A DNA stretch of 64,000 nucleotides from Sinotaia quadrata (Eukaryota; Mollusca; Gastropoda; Architaenioglossa; Viviparidae). The notes under the pieces are model-generated. The model had not been told where the DNA came from, did not search any database, and was given only the letters and a program-made list of their open reading frames with translations. The translations under genes and the position numbers were made by a program. The stretch is taken from NCBI GenBank assembly GCA_028829895.1, contig CM054183.1:13644975-13708974 (forward strand), read 5' to 3'. Shown one piece after another: positions 1 to 12,275 of this stretch. The first letter of the stretch is position 1, and each line of letters starts with the position of its first letter.

Positions 1-837
1 GTGCAGGCTAATTATAGCAGATGGTAATCAGGTCATTGTTAATCTGAAAATCTGAAAATCTGAAATCTGAAAATCTGAAGTCACGCAGAATATAAATTTC
101 TTCATACTCAACCCAGTTTTTTGAGAAAGGTAATTGTGTAACTTACCGTGCGTAGAAAATTAAACTTATTAAAATACCCACATTTAAAATGTAAAGATAG
201 CATACGATATGAAAATTCAGTTACCGTCCGAAATAAAAAAAAAATCTATCTATACTATGCTCTACTTACAGTGTCACATTTTTGTTTAAATTTAATATCC
301 CTGTTTGAGGTTTTCTTCGGTTAGTGATTTTCTAACAGGCTAATTAGATTTTTACGCGGGCTTGCTTACCATTCTTATTCTGCACAGTTTAAGAATGAAA
401 ATGGCTACCAAGTCCCATCTTATCAAAATTGACCACAGTAAGTAATCTTAAAGGTGAGAGACAAAGAATTTATTGCCAGTACTGTGAACGAAGCAGCAAA
501 AACAGTTTTGAATGTAATTATTTTGACTCGATGTAAAAATTGATACACTGTCTGTCACAATATTTTAGGGGTTGCAGATCATACCGTTTCTAGATTAAAA
601 AAATCTGTAAAGTGAACATTACATTCTACAGAAACAAAGTTAAACCTCTCTAAAAAAAAAAAAAAGTAAGGAAGTCACTGCATTCTACTGAAACAACGTT
701 AGACCTTTCAAAAAAATTTTTTAACAAACTTAACAGAATTCATTCCTATAATTATCACAGACAAAGTAAAATAATACATTTTGTTAGTAATATGCCTGAA
801 GTCTACAAACAGTTAACTATTAGAAAAAAATATCTAC

Positions 838-838
<1 letters not shown>
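1..838. other. AT-rich sequence, no gene seen
   Basis: No convincing coding signal on either strand. A short run of about five AATCTGAA-like units sits near 42-80, and A-rich tracts occur near 233-244 and 650-665. Frames are short and lack recognisable domains. Confidence 0.6.

Positions 839-873
<35 letters not shown>
839..873. repeat. (AC)n microsatellite
   Basis: About 17 uninterrupted AC dinucleotides, seen directly. Confidence 0.95.
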
Positions 874-876
<3 letters not shown>

Positions 877-1584
877 CTCGTATTACATGTGAATTTATTA
901 TGGCTTCATATTGTTATGATCGTACTTTTATTTTTAATACCTCGAACGGGAGAAAAGCACACTAGGACGACTTCAAAGGAGCAAGCCGCCAAGGGGGAGC
1001 TATTCATCTTCGGAGTCAGAGAAACAAGACGAAATTGTAACAATGACGTATCGCTTGATTTAGAATTATACCGGAATGTCCGCAGCCATGACGTCGATTT
1101 GTTTTATTTTATTTTTAACCAGCCCTTCTTGCCACGAATCCCTTGAAATGGCATATTTAAAACTGGCTGCTTTGTTCAAAAGATTGAAATTAATCTGAAA
1201 GTAGTGCTAGAAGCCATTTATTTGGGGTGGAAGCAGTTCCAACTGTTGCCGATTTCGCTGTTTGGCGCGAGGTGCGCCATTGTGGGGGAGAGGGTTGCAG
1301 ATATAGAATAGATGGCAGTAGATAGTGCCACATAATGGCTTACGTAGCCCACCCGCATCCCTCCTCTAAAAATAGACAACACGTAAATCTACCTTCTGGA
1401 AAGCTGACGTTATTCCCTGGCTGGGAACTTATCTGAATGTTCCAGACAACTCACTAAACTAACAAATCAAAGCGCAGCTCAGTCAATTGACCGAATGATG
1501 TAGTAGAAAATCACACGTAAGTTGTTAGTCGAATGCAGACGACCATTGAGGCAACACATGTTTTGGCTCCCGGTTTTAACAAAG
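874..1584. other. Non-coding stretch, no gene seen
   Basis: Includes an 85-codon open frame at 889-1146 with a hydrophobic start but no recognisable family, splice context or domain, so it is not called as a gene. A slightly GC-richer patch lies at about 1,210-1,380. Confidence 0.5.
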
Positions 1585-2830
1585 TGTGATGCCAAAATCG
1601 CATTAGGTATTGGTTATGATTATTATTTAATCATCCATAAATAGTTACAAGTGATGAAATCTCTATTTATGTTATTAATAATTTCCACAAAGACACCACT
1701 CGTCTCTCTCACTTGGCGGATATGCGGGCACTGTAAATGTTTTCTCACTTCCACAACATTAAAGACAAACATTACTGTCACACAATATTTTTGTAGATGG
1801 AAAGCTTCTTACTAAAGAAGAAGGCAATCCGTCTTTTAATCTATATTTAGCGAGCCCCCATCCACCCAGTGTCTCTCTAAGATAAGGTTATGAATATGTG
1901 TATAAAGGTAAATAAATTTAACAATAAATTTATTAAATCAACAATCAAATATACAACATATGAATAAGCAAAGAACATGACATTTACATCACTTCGCAAC
2001 AATGTTCGATTAATGCTGGACAAGCACTCACTTTATTCAAGCATAGACATTAGCAGTCAATTAACATAAATATTTAATCAAGTTAATGGATATCATCATG
2101 GAAATGAGAGAGGAGTTTCAGAAAAATAATGAAAGTTAATGCACATAACCTTTTCAAAGTTGGCGGCTGTCACCGGCACATGTTCACAGTATGTGGTTTG
2201 TAACAAGTCATTGTCTTTCTTATTCAGGCAATGGCTTCATGTGTCCCTTCTAGACATGTTATGCAACTGTTCCAGAATCCTTGATGAGCTCACAAAGCAC
2301 ACAATAGAGAATTGGCCTGAATTTCACATGTGTTATAATTTCCGCTCTATTGGCTCTTGAATGGAATTCAAAGGAATCAACTTACAGCAACACGTTTTAC
2401 TGATAAGTTGACGACAACGCTGGATTCACACACCACTGTGACCAAGCAAGTACAGTAGTCACTGCTACTTGAAGATAAAGGACAAAAGCATGCTTTCCCT
2501 TAAGTTAATGCTCGCCTTTATGACTAGACTTGACTTACGTTCAAATTCAAAGTGATTAGAATAGACCACTTCTTCAACAAAAAAACCTTCTGGTCCATCC
2601 CCATTGGGAGAGTTTATTATGAACAAGTGTGAAACTATTAGAAAATCTACTCATCCAGCTGGAACTGATTTGGATTGCATCAACAATTTTCTAGCACATT
2701 CTAAACCCAGGCTGTTTACTTCAACTCTTATTAAAAAAAAAATACCATCATAAGGAGTGTCCAAAATTGGGTCACTTTGACAATATAAGTTTAGAAATAA
2801 GGATAGGCAAATTTATTCCACCCACCCCCA
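1585..2830 (+). repeat. Dispersed repeat family A, copy 1
   Basis: About 1.25 kb aligning by eye, with gaps and mismatches, to the other family A copies in this window. Diagnostic blocks are the AT-rich stretch around 1,910-1,960 (CAACAATCAAATATAC), the block around 2,140-2,270, and the block at 2,570-2,830 containing TCCATCCCCA, GGAGTGTCC and AGGCAAATTTA. The copies are clearly diverged, so the family is old. It begins near TGTGATGCCA (copy 5 begins TGTCACGCCA) and ends near AGGCAAATTTAYYC. No coding frame is shared. The class is unknown: long solo LTRs or a large non-autonomous element are both possible. Confidence 0.7.
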
Positions 2831-3390
2831 CTCCCACCTCATTTTGAGATGTTAACCATTAGGAGTAAATTTAAAAACATTGCCAGTGAATCTTCCAACA
2901 TAATTCAAATCGAATTATTCAACATACCAAAATTCTATGTTGTGTTTAAGACATATATAATAATTAATTCAACACATGTTACAAATCAAGATAATATATT
3001 TTTTATGCCTCAATAATCACTGAGCATTAAAATATAAAATATATTAATTTCTCTCGTTACAAGTTGGGACATGACATATTTATGTCTCCACACTCAAAGA
3101 AGAAATACAACACAATTCATCAAGAAAATTCATTGCCATTTCCATTGTTATAAGTTAGAGACATGACCCATTTACGTCTCTACACTTAAGGAAATGCAAA
3201 CGCAAATCATTTACAAAATCATCTTCATTATTTCTTTTCTCCCTGTGATAATAGATAAATATAATATATACAATCGTGTTAGCATCATATAAATGAAATA
3301 TGGATAAGATTAGTTCTTCCTCTTTACCGTAGACAAGATACAAACTATTTATATAAAGATTTCACAGCATTTATAAAGACTTATGTACTG
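2831..3390. other. AT-rich spacer with a twofold repeat
   Basis: Two related blocks near 3,056-3,110 and 3,150-3,205 (GACATGACNNATTTANGTCTC theme, spaced about 92 bp). No gene seen. Confidence 0.5.
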
Positions 3391-6185
3391 GACCCTTACA
3401 CTATCTTTCCAACATTTGGTTATCAATATGTGTAAGAAGGTCAATAAATTTAAAATAAACTTATTAAATTAAAATATACATATAGCAAATACAATGAAAA
3501 GATTATTGGACAACAATATTTCCACAAACCTTGTTCGAATAATAATTGAACAGATTAGTGTCGATATAAATCACAGGATAATTCTTATTGGAGAACAGAA
3601 ATGGAGTGATAGAGATTATAGTGATAATAGTTTGTACATAACCTTGTCCAGGCGATTGCCACAATAGTTTCAGAAAGAAGTCACAAATTCATTGTCACAA
3701 TACAATTGTCAGTTCTTCATGTGTTTCTCTTGCACGTTGCAGAACACTTGTGAGCCTCTCAAGGCTAATCTGTTGCTCCTTTGCAGTATTTGTTCCCTCA
3801 AGCAGAACAACAATGCAGCAATTTCCAGTAACTTCGTTGTACCAGAAAATCTGTGTTGTCTGTCACGTGTCTGGTTATGTTTAACGACCCTGTCACTATA
3901 TCAGATTCCTCAAATATCAATATTAGGTTATCGATTATTTCTAATACTAGCGACAGCCGGACCTATCTTCCACGAATATGTCAAAGATTCAGGCTATTAC
4001 TCAATGACACTGACAGATAAATCAGCTGACATGCCCAAGCTGGTAACATTATCTCCCCCTTTATTATAAGTTATGATTATGATATTATTTCTCCAGCTCA
4101 GGCCCCCCCCTACCAGCTCTAGTCGACAATTACAACAAATTATGTAACATGGGTGAAGATAAAGAAGTAGAATTTAATAACATTAATAGCAGAAAAAAGA
4201 AATCAATTTGATCGCGGAAAATTCGAAAGTTCCAGCCTCCCCAATTATTTATATATAGTTTATTCAACTGATCAGTTTGTTTGGAGAGAGCACACTTAAA
4301 TAGAGTCTCAAGAAGATCTGTAACAGTTCACTACGTCCTTGACAGAAGTGACATCACATTGCGGTTGTCTTCTAGGTATGACCAACTCGGCATAGAATAG
4401 GTGTGCTAGACGTCGTCATCAGAGGCTCCTGAATCTGGCGTCGTTTAGGCCTGGAACCAGCTGTAATGATCAACATTCTTCTATAGTAACTTATTAGCAA
4501 GAATAATCATTTGTGCTTTGTGGCGACAGCGATAGACTACTCTTTACAAATTCATCACAACTCGTTAGCTACATGCTAACTTACAATTGCTAAATTCAAT
4601 AAAATATTTATAAATGAATAATAATGATTTTACTTCTACAATTGCATAAATTCTCAGTTACAATACATTTATTAAGAGGTTCACAGCAATACTCATTAAA
4701 CAATAATTTTCTCTCTGTTTAGCTCCACAGGCTGCAAATAGTTTAACAAGCACGAGCATGGCAAATACATGTACTTTTGCCATCTCAACATTCCTACATA
4801 AATGTAATCATCACTAATGACACTTAGCTTCTGTGAGGAGAAATACATTAGTTCACACAATCATTTAGCGAATCACAAATATTTTACACAATGTTCTATC
4901 AATAATATATACTATATTTTAGAGAAGTCAATTATATTTACCACTCTCATAATTCGAATGTGGTATCAACGAACCCTTGTGGGTTTGTGGGTGTGGTGGA
5001 TATGTGCATCTGCGGATCATGGGTCATTGATAAGTATATATGAATGGTCTCTAGGTCAGCTAGCAAATTCTACTACGTCACGACATGGAACACGAATGAC
5101 CAAATATGGGCAACTTGTATCCGGCTAGTGGTTCACCATCCTGCCATTCCTCTTTACCCCTCTGCATCCTTCACCTTTTGAGTGACCTACATCTTAATAG
5201 GTCTTAAACATCTTTTGCATCACAGGTATACAACCTAGCTAACTGTACTATACTTCTAAAACTATAAAATAATAATGGATTATTAATTAGAAATTAGAAA
5301 AAATGTTTTAGAAAATTGGCATAATTTGCCTAGAACTCCTCTGATATAGTCGAACACACGTTGCCTCAATACATCAACAAAATGCAGTGTATCCTTATAC
5401 TTACACACCGGGGTTAGATAAGTCTTGTGTCTAAACCGATGCAGTTGTTTATAAATCAGTAAACTGAGACAGCATGGTGAAAACACAAAAGGCTGCTTCT
5501 CCCTGAAAAATATAATCTGGGAGCAAATGCTATGTTTCCAGTTTATTTATCTAAAACTCCATTCTTTCTTGTATTATATTCAAGCCTCAACTTACAGTTT
5601 CCTGCAAAAGTATTTATTAGCCCAATACACACACTCATCATAATAAATACAACATAATAGTTTATGAACAGTTCACTAGAAACAATGTCATGTGTTTACC
5701 ACATTACATACAAGCATCATAGTTCACAATTTTTAGAAATAACAGTATCTAATAGTAGTCTACATAATAATATCTACGTAAAATTCAAGTATAATATATC
5801 AATAGCAAAATGCAAGAAATATTTCTAAGTCCATTCTATCTCAATCAGTTAACTCACCATTAAGATAATGTCCACCTATTATGACCAGACGTCTGACACA
5901 ACAATTCAAAATGATTAGAAAATAAACTCTTTTCAACAGGTAAACTTTGATTTCATCCCCTTGGCTTGTCTCGTTCTTGTAAATCTTAACCTTTGGATAA
6001 TAAAAACTACTCATCCACCTAAAAAGTTTGGATTAAATCAGCAAGCCTAGCACATTCTTTACCTGAGTTGTTTACTTCCAACTTGACACCTAAAAATATC
6101 AGCAAAAGCAGTTCCCACGGTCGGGTCATTTTGACATTTAACAATTTATATAACAATTAAGTTTAGAAATAGGAATGTGCAACTT
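3391..6185 (+). repeat. Dispersed repeat family A, copy 2 (longest)
   Basis: The longest family A copy. Its start (CTTTCCAACATTTGG and the following AT-rich block to 3,480) matches copies 1, 3 and 4. The block at 3,560-3,720 (ATCACAGGATAATTCTTAT) matches copies 3 and 4. The end at 5,840-6,185 (TAACTCACCATTAAG, ACTACTCATCCACCT, TAGCACATTCT, AAGTTTAGAAATAGG) matches copies 1, 4 and 6. The middle (about 3.8-5.6 kb) is supported less evenly and may contain inserted sequence. Open frames at 3,692-4,069 and 4,817-5,128 have no recognisable product. Confidence 0.55.
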
Positions 6186-6360
6186 TACTCTGCCACAGCA
6201 CGATTAAACGAATAAGCACAAACAGCTACACACACATGCGTATACACACTCGCACGCACATTCAGACAAGCGCACACATTATATTTTATTTTTAAGTATT
6301 ATGTGACGCTAGCATATGCATTCTCTCTGATGACGTCATCATTTTATTGCTAGAGATTTA

Positions 6361-6497
6361 GAACACAAGTGAACTGGTGATATGAGCACACAAATGATCT
6401 GGTGATATGAACACACAAGTGATTTAGTGATATGAACACACAAGTGATCTTGTGTTACGAACACACAAATGGTTTGGTGATACGAGCACATGAGTTC
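6361..6497 (+). repeat. 28-bp minisatellite, about 5 degenerate copies
   Basis: Five successive units of the form GAACACACAAGTGATCTGGT plus GATAT, diverged from each other by a few substitutions. Confidence 0.85.
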
Positions 6498-7354
6498 TTA
6501 GTGAAATCACAAGCAGCATTATTGATGACTCAGGGCGAATACGTTTTGTGGCAGCAACACATACATCCCCTCCCCCCCACACACACATACCCCACCCCGA
6601 ATGCAAAGGATTAGGCAGATTCGTCAGAAATAGTTGGGTGTTCTGTTTGGTTTTTTTTTTGGGCGGGATTAGCAACAAGCTTTATCCCGTAACTATGTCA
6701 TTAACATTTTTTTCTTTTGTGGCATTATACATAAATATTCTAGTGGCCAAAAAAACCTCAGAAGACTTTTAAGATATAAATGTCATTGCTTCGTAGCTAG
6801 AGACATGATGGCTTGACAAAAAAACGAGGTACTTAAAATAAGCCAGTCTCACAAATCACTCAATTCCCGGAAGTTAGGCTTGGTAGTGTATGTGTTTGAC
6901 AGTGTATGTGTGTGTGTGTGTGAGAGAGAGTGTGTGTGTGTGTGGAGAGAGAGAGAAAGAGAGAGAGAGAAAGAGAGAGAGAGAGGGAGGTAAAGTCTTT
7001 TGTAATCTGAAAACGGAAGAATAAGTTCAATACACCGTGCGTCAGGTGCTCTTATTTTATCCGTTGTCGGGTGCTCGATAGGACAGAAACCACATAGAAC
7101 CAAACAAGAAGATGGGAGTGGATGGGATCGATTATTATCAATGTGTGTTTCACGAGTTAGCGCGCTTTGGATCGCCATCCCATTTTTGTTCACACGCTCA
7201 ATTTAAAATAATTAGCTCTCTTGCAGTCGCAACCTTCCAAATATGCGCGGCTTAGTTTGTCAAGTGACCACACTTCACATTCACACTTCAACAGAAGTAG
7301 TACTCTGACACAATGCTTTCGCTACTTTTTTTGAACCTGTGATACCTCATCCCT
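6498..7354. other. Non-coding stretch with (GT)n/(GA)n tract
   Basis: A compound GT then GA microsatellite occupies about 6,899-6,990. The open frames across it encode only low-complexity Ser/Leu/His/Thr tracts. No gene seen. Confidence 0.6.
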
Positions 7355-7550
7355 AAATTCATCTCTCTCTGCAAGAAAATAGTTCAGTTTAAAACCAGCC
7401 TTTTAAAGTTGTTAAACCGATTTGGTATCTTTCCTAGATTAAAGGCTAAATTCATCTCTCTCCGCAAGAAAATAGTTAAGTTTAAAACCAGCCTTTTAAA
7501 GTTGTTAATCCGATTTGGTATCTTTCCTAGATTAAAGGCTAAATTCATCT
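7355..7550 (+). repeat. 93-bp tandem duplication
   Basis: Two nearly identical 93-bp units begin at 7,355 and 7,448, followed by the first 10 bases of a third. Only a few differences are visible between units, so the duplication is fairly recent. Confidence 0.9.
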
Positions 7551-8425
7551 GACCAATTATGATATTTGTAACCAGTAGACAAATTGAAGATTGTTTCAGT
7601 ATGGCTGCTGAAGTTAATTCTTGTGTGATACTAAACTGCAGTGGTGTGATGGTGGGTGAGTGGGACAACGTGTTAGTCACTTCTCTAGCATCTCTCAGCT
7701 TAAGGCACCAACCGGCAGCCAAGGACACAAATAACGTAATTGGTTGCACACCAGATATGAAGATAGGCAGGCAAATGGCTCTCCGCACCCCAGAAACACC
7801 CAGTCAACCATAGACAGGTCTAGACCGAGGACAGAATAAATATTGAGTCTGATGTAACCTGGACTATGTGTTACTGTTACAATTGAATACTATTATGCTA
7901 TTCAGGGTTACTACAGTTCTATTGAACTGAGATATTATATAAATTTAACCTATTTTTTTTGTAGAATAATTGTATGGTGCAGGAATGTTATTTACCTATG
8001 TTATACTGAAGTGCCTGGATTAAAAAATTATATAAGCTACCAGGGCTTAATATAATCTTGTAAGAAAGTTCCAAATCACTCTCAGAGGCTGAAGAAAGAA
8101 TATGATTATTTTTTTTTATGTGACAAAGGTCAGGAAACAAAACTGGTCCAGTGAAGAATCTTAACCAAGCAATGCCTTGTTGTGTTGGAATTACACATTT
8201 TTATCTAAGTGATTAAAGTTACAATACGTCAAATCAGTTCTAGTAATAGTTATAAAAATACTTTCTCAATTTTTATTAGTCAGTCACGAGACAGACAAAC
8301 AATGACTGCTATTTAAATTCCCAGAGGTCAAGGTAATGTCCTTTTGTTAATGTAGTTTGGTACATGGCGTCCTTTCTTAACTCACTTATCTATCTTACTG
8401 GTTACTAGAGATAATTTTTAAATAT
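7551..8425. other. AT-rich, no gene seen
   Basis: Short frames only; no domain, splice-flanked exon or RNA gene is recognised. Confidence 0.5.
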
Positions 8426-8557
8426 GTGCCCCAACATTTATTTATTTGTGCCCCAACATTTATTTATTTGTGCCCCAACATTTATTTATTTGTGCCCCAA
8501 CATTTATTTATTTGTGCCCCAACATTTATTTATTTGTGCCCCAACATTTATTTATTT
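8426..8557 (+). repeat. 22-bp minisatellite, exactly 6 copies
   Basis: Six identical 22-bp units (GTGCCCCAAC followed by ATTTATTTATTT). The absence of differences between units implies recent expansion or homogenisation. Confidence 0.97.
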
Positions 8558-9406
8558 GTGCAGGATTAGAAAGTAAGCACTTTTTAACGGAAAATGATTG
8601 AACTTGATGATTATACACAAACAGCAGTTGTGCACTTACAAAAATCGTTAGTAATTAAGCTCCAAAGAGATTATGTTTGTGTGTGTAGTTTGTTGATGAA
8701 GTAAGAATATAGGTCAGACCTAGCTGTCAGTTGAATACAAGAAATCGTGTCTGAAGTGTTTTTTTTTAATTTTATGAACAAACATATACTGTGCTCCAGG
8801 AAAGTGATTACTCTGAGTTGATAACTGAATGTGTGACATGTATTACGTACTTTAAGAAGTGCCCTTTAATACTGAAAATCATATTATCTTCTACTCATAA
8901 TATAATACAATTCTTTATGTGGACAGGGTCAGCGATAGGGAAGACTCTCCCCACCTCCTATTCAATGCTAATCGTCATATTACAATGTACTTCGAGTTAA
9001 ACTGACCTGACATTTTGACCCATGTACTCATCATGGGCATCCACGTTCGAAGGTTCCATTTTGTGTCTGACTTCTTAATTATTATGTAATGCCCCCAACG
9101 TGAAGAATGAACTCTTTCTTCTAAAATATATATATAGCTAGGAATAGTGGATGAACAATAGAAAGATATAGAAATTTATGTTAACAATATAAATTTATCA
9201 CACACACCACATAACATATAGCGTTGAATCAAAAAATATAAATAATGGACGTACACAAACATAAAAAAATATGAAAATCAATCATATTCTGATTTGCAGT
9301 CCTTGCTTAAAGAATAGAGTTCATCTGTGATATCTAATTAACTCACGTGTAGTTCTCAAGTTCTTGAAGAATTTGTTTCACTATCTACTAGGTAATATTT
9401 GCAAAT
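8558..9406. other. AT-rich, no gene seen
   Basis: No supported gene. The 69-codon frame at 8,791-9,000 has no recognisable features. Confidence 0.5.
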
Positions 9407-9511
9407 ATCAATACCACTATTGTCAACATCAATACCACTATTGTCAACATCAATACCACTATTGTCAACATCAATACCACTATTGTCAATATCAATACCA
9501 CTATTGTCAAC
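9407..9511 (+). repeat. 21-bp minisatellite, 5 copies
   Basis: Five 21-bp units (ATCAATACCACTATTGTCAA plus C), the fourth with one substitution. The unit length is a multiple of three, so both strands stay open by chance; no gene is inferred. Confidence 0.95.
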
Positions 9512-9770
9512 ATAGGCAATCAATACATAATAACATCTTAACATCACGAAGTAAGGAAGAACATATGAGACAGACATTTTAAGATTTTTTGCTGGATTAT
9601 CTTCACCTGCCACTCAACCAGCAAAGGAATAAGAATGACGTCAGCAGCAATGTTTTGGTTGGTCCTCGCCATGCACGCTGTCCCCAGCAGGTCAGATTTA
9701 CAATTCAAATCAAGTAGACTTAGGAGTGGAACCCCAAAATCCAAGCCAAATGACAAGGAGAGAAGAAGGC

Positions 9771-10006
9771 ACTACCATTGCTCCTGTAACAACACGGTGT
9801 ACTACCACTGCTCCTGTAACAACACAGTGTACTACCACTGATCTTGTAACAACACGGTGTACTACCACTGCTCCTGTAACAACACGGTGTACTACCACTG
9901 ATCTTGTAACACGGTGTACTACCACTGCTCCTGTAACAACACGCTGCACTACCACTGCTCCTGTAACAACACGGTGTACTACCACTGATCTTGTAACAAC
10001 ACAGTG
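9771..10006 (+). repeat. 30-bp minisatellite, 8 copies, Thr-rich frame
   Basis: Eight units beginning ACTACCACTG with alternating CTCCTGTAAC or ATCTTGTAAC centres; the fifth unit lacks 3 bases. The plus-strand frame 9,726-10,010 reads a Thr/Cys decapeptide (TTTAPVTTRC type), superficially mucin-like, and the 3-base loss preserves it. There is no signal peptide, no supported upstream exon, and both strands are open, so it is called as a repeat and not a gene. Confidence 0.9.
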
Positions 10007-10775
10007 CTAATCTCATGTGCCTGGTCTAATCCATGTTATTTATTCCTTCCATCAATGAACTTATCAGACTATTCTAGGAAGCACAGAATTTAATTATTTC
10101 AATTCTCGCAGTCTTATCTGATTAACATTGCATTATCACTGTCCCTAACACTCTATAGTTACACTTAATTAGTGTAGTGCCCTTTGCATTATTAGAACAC
10201 TATAGAATCTTCTTACAAATATTAAAAAAAAATATCATACAAATAAGTATACTTAATGAAATATCACATTCTTCACAAAAGTAGCTATAAGATTTGCTAC
10301 AACTTGCTACAAGATTTACTAAATTTATAATCTGTGGAGTTAGGGCTTGCTATGAAGCATTTGTCAGTGATGGTACATGAGTTGTTGTAACTTTAAGGTC
10401 AGGCAAAGAAAGATTACTTCAACATATCCCTTTCAAGACAATGCATAAAAAATAATGGCATTTAAGTACACAACCATATTTTCCGTTTATATAATAAAAT
10501 AAATAAAATCGCTTTTATTTGAGAGTGACGCATCCTTCGGAATCAGAATTGTGGCATGTACTGAAGTCTTCAAAATTGGAGAAATCTGTATAAGCCGGGA
10601 GCATCCTCTCTCCCCACCCCCAAATTAAAATTGACTGACTATTTTCGAAATAATAATATATAGTTTCATTTTTATACATTTCTTTTTGGAAAAAAGAAAT
10701 GCATCATAGTTATTCGAACGGGCTCGTCAGAGTGACGTCTTAATTGTTTGTCACTGTGGGATGGAGGAGTGAAGG
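10007..10775. other. AT-rich, no gene seen
   Basis: Short frames only; no recognisable element. Confidence 0.5.
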
Positions 10776-10965
10776 AGGTGAAGCATTTATGGGGCTTAAA
10801 GCTATGTCTCAGCCAGAGGACCGTCTCCATATCTGTCTTGGTGTACCTGAGATAAAGAGCCTTAAGGGGCATTTATGGGATTGCACCGTGTGTCAGTCAC
10901 GCGACCGTCCTTGTATTAGGGGAAATGAAATAAAGCGCAGGGCGTTTATCGGGTTTTAATTTGTG
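10776..10965 (+). repeat. Degenerate repeat of about 85 bp, roughly 2.5 units
   Basis: Blocks starting GCATTTATGGGG, GCATTTATGGGA and CGTTTATCGGG recur at about 85-bp intervals, with shared GACCGTC and AATAAAG motifs between them. Related GCATTAAAGGG motifs continue to about 11,140. Confidence 0.5.
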
Positions 10966-11949
10966 TCGCCGACACACGAAAGTTTTGGGGCTGGGTGATG
11001 GTACTTTGTAGTAAGTGCATTAAAGCGCATTAAAGGGCATTTGTGGCGTTTTATTTGAACCATAAATCATAATCACACGGTCTCTTATGTACGTCGCTTA
11101 TAACAAGTGGTTCATAGAGCAAATGAGAGCATTAAAGGGTGTTAAAGGAATATGGTTTGGACGCTTCATTGAAAAAAAAAATCGCTTACACGTTTATTTG
11201 CCCGTATCATTTAAAAGGCATGAAGAAAGTCTAACTATTTATAGTCGCTTTCTTGTCAATATTCGTATCTCCTGGATGGGGAAAATTGAGGAGTTTCAAG
11301 TTGCTCATAGTAACACGGCTCCTTGACAACAATTTTATCTTGTATATGGCATATAGGGATGCTAGCTATTTATACTAATTTCACTGTCAATATTTGTTAC
11401 TCACACAGAACATTTAGTATTCCTAGTGGTGTACAGACTCACCGTTTGATAAACATCTGTCTTATATACAGAGATTTACAATTAGATATATTGCCTGTTT
11501 GCACTGACTCACTGATTCTTGTGTTGATTGATTCTATATTCCAGCTGATTATTTTAGCTGATTTTATTTGCATTTAACTTCAGTTTCAATTCTGCATTCC
11601 GCTTTCAGCTGATTATTTTACGTGTTTCTATTTGCACGTCAGTTTTAATTCTGCATTCCACTTCGGTTGATTCACTTCACAGGTTTGAAAAAAAACAACC
11701 TTACTGGAAATTGTGTGCATTTTGGATAGTTTGTGTTGTTCTTCTGCTTCACTTTGTTCTGTTTGCTATGTTGGTCAGTTTAGGTTTTAATTTTCGTATG
11801 CGTAAACTTCCTTTTTTTTCTAGGCAATCTGTTGAGAGTTTCTTCGACAAATTCGTGAACTGCACAAGCCTGTCACTTTCCAACTATTGTCCATCGGAGT
11901 CCCACCATATTTTCTTTCTTCTGTATGTACATGTGTCTTTAAAGGGTAC
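10966..11949. other. Non-coding stretch, no gene seen
   Basis: Frames at 11,087-11,326, 11,323-11,577 and 11,711-11,980 are short and have no recognised domain. Around 11,540-11,660 a phrase of the type CAGCTGATTATTTTA recurs. Confidence 0.5.
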
Positions 11950-12275
11950 AAACATGACACTCAGTGTGCATCAAGCATGACGCCCAGTGTACTAAAAACA
12001 TGATACTTAGTGTACTACAAACATGGCACTGAGTGTACTACAAACATGACACTCAGTGTGCATCAGCATGACAGTGTACTACAAACATGACACTCAGTGT
12101 ACTACAAACATGTCACGCAGTGTGCATCAAGTACGATACTCAGTGTACTACAAACATGACACTCAGGTACTAAAACATGATACTCAGTGTACTACAAACA
12201 TGTCACTCAGTGTACATCAGCATGACAGTGTACTACAAACATGACACTCAGTGTTCTACAAACATGACACTCATA
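11950..12275 (+). repeat. Minisatellite of about 23 bp, roughly 14 units
   Basis: Units of the form GTGTACTACAAACATGACAC plus TCA, interspersed with variants containing GTGCATCAGCATGAC. Unit lengths vary, so the array is partly degenerate. Confidence 0.85.

Noticed and set aside
889..1146. Small secreted-protein-like frame
   Set aside because: A hydrophobic N-terminus is present, but the rest has no family resemblance and there is no exon or promoter evidence.
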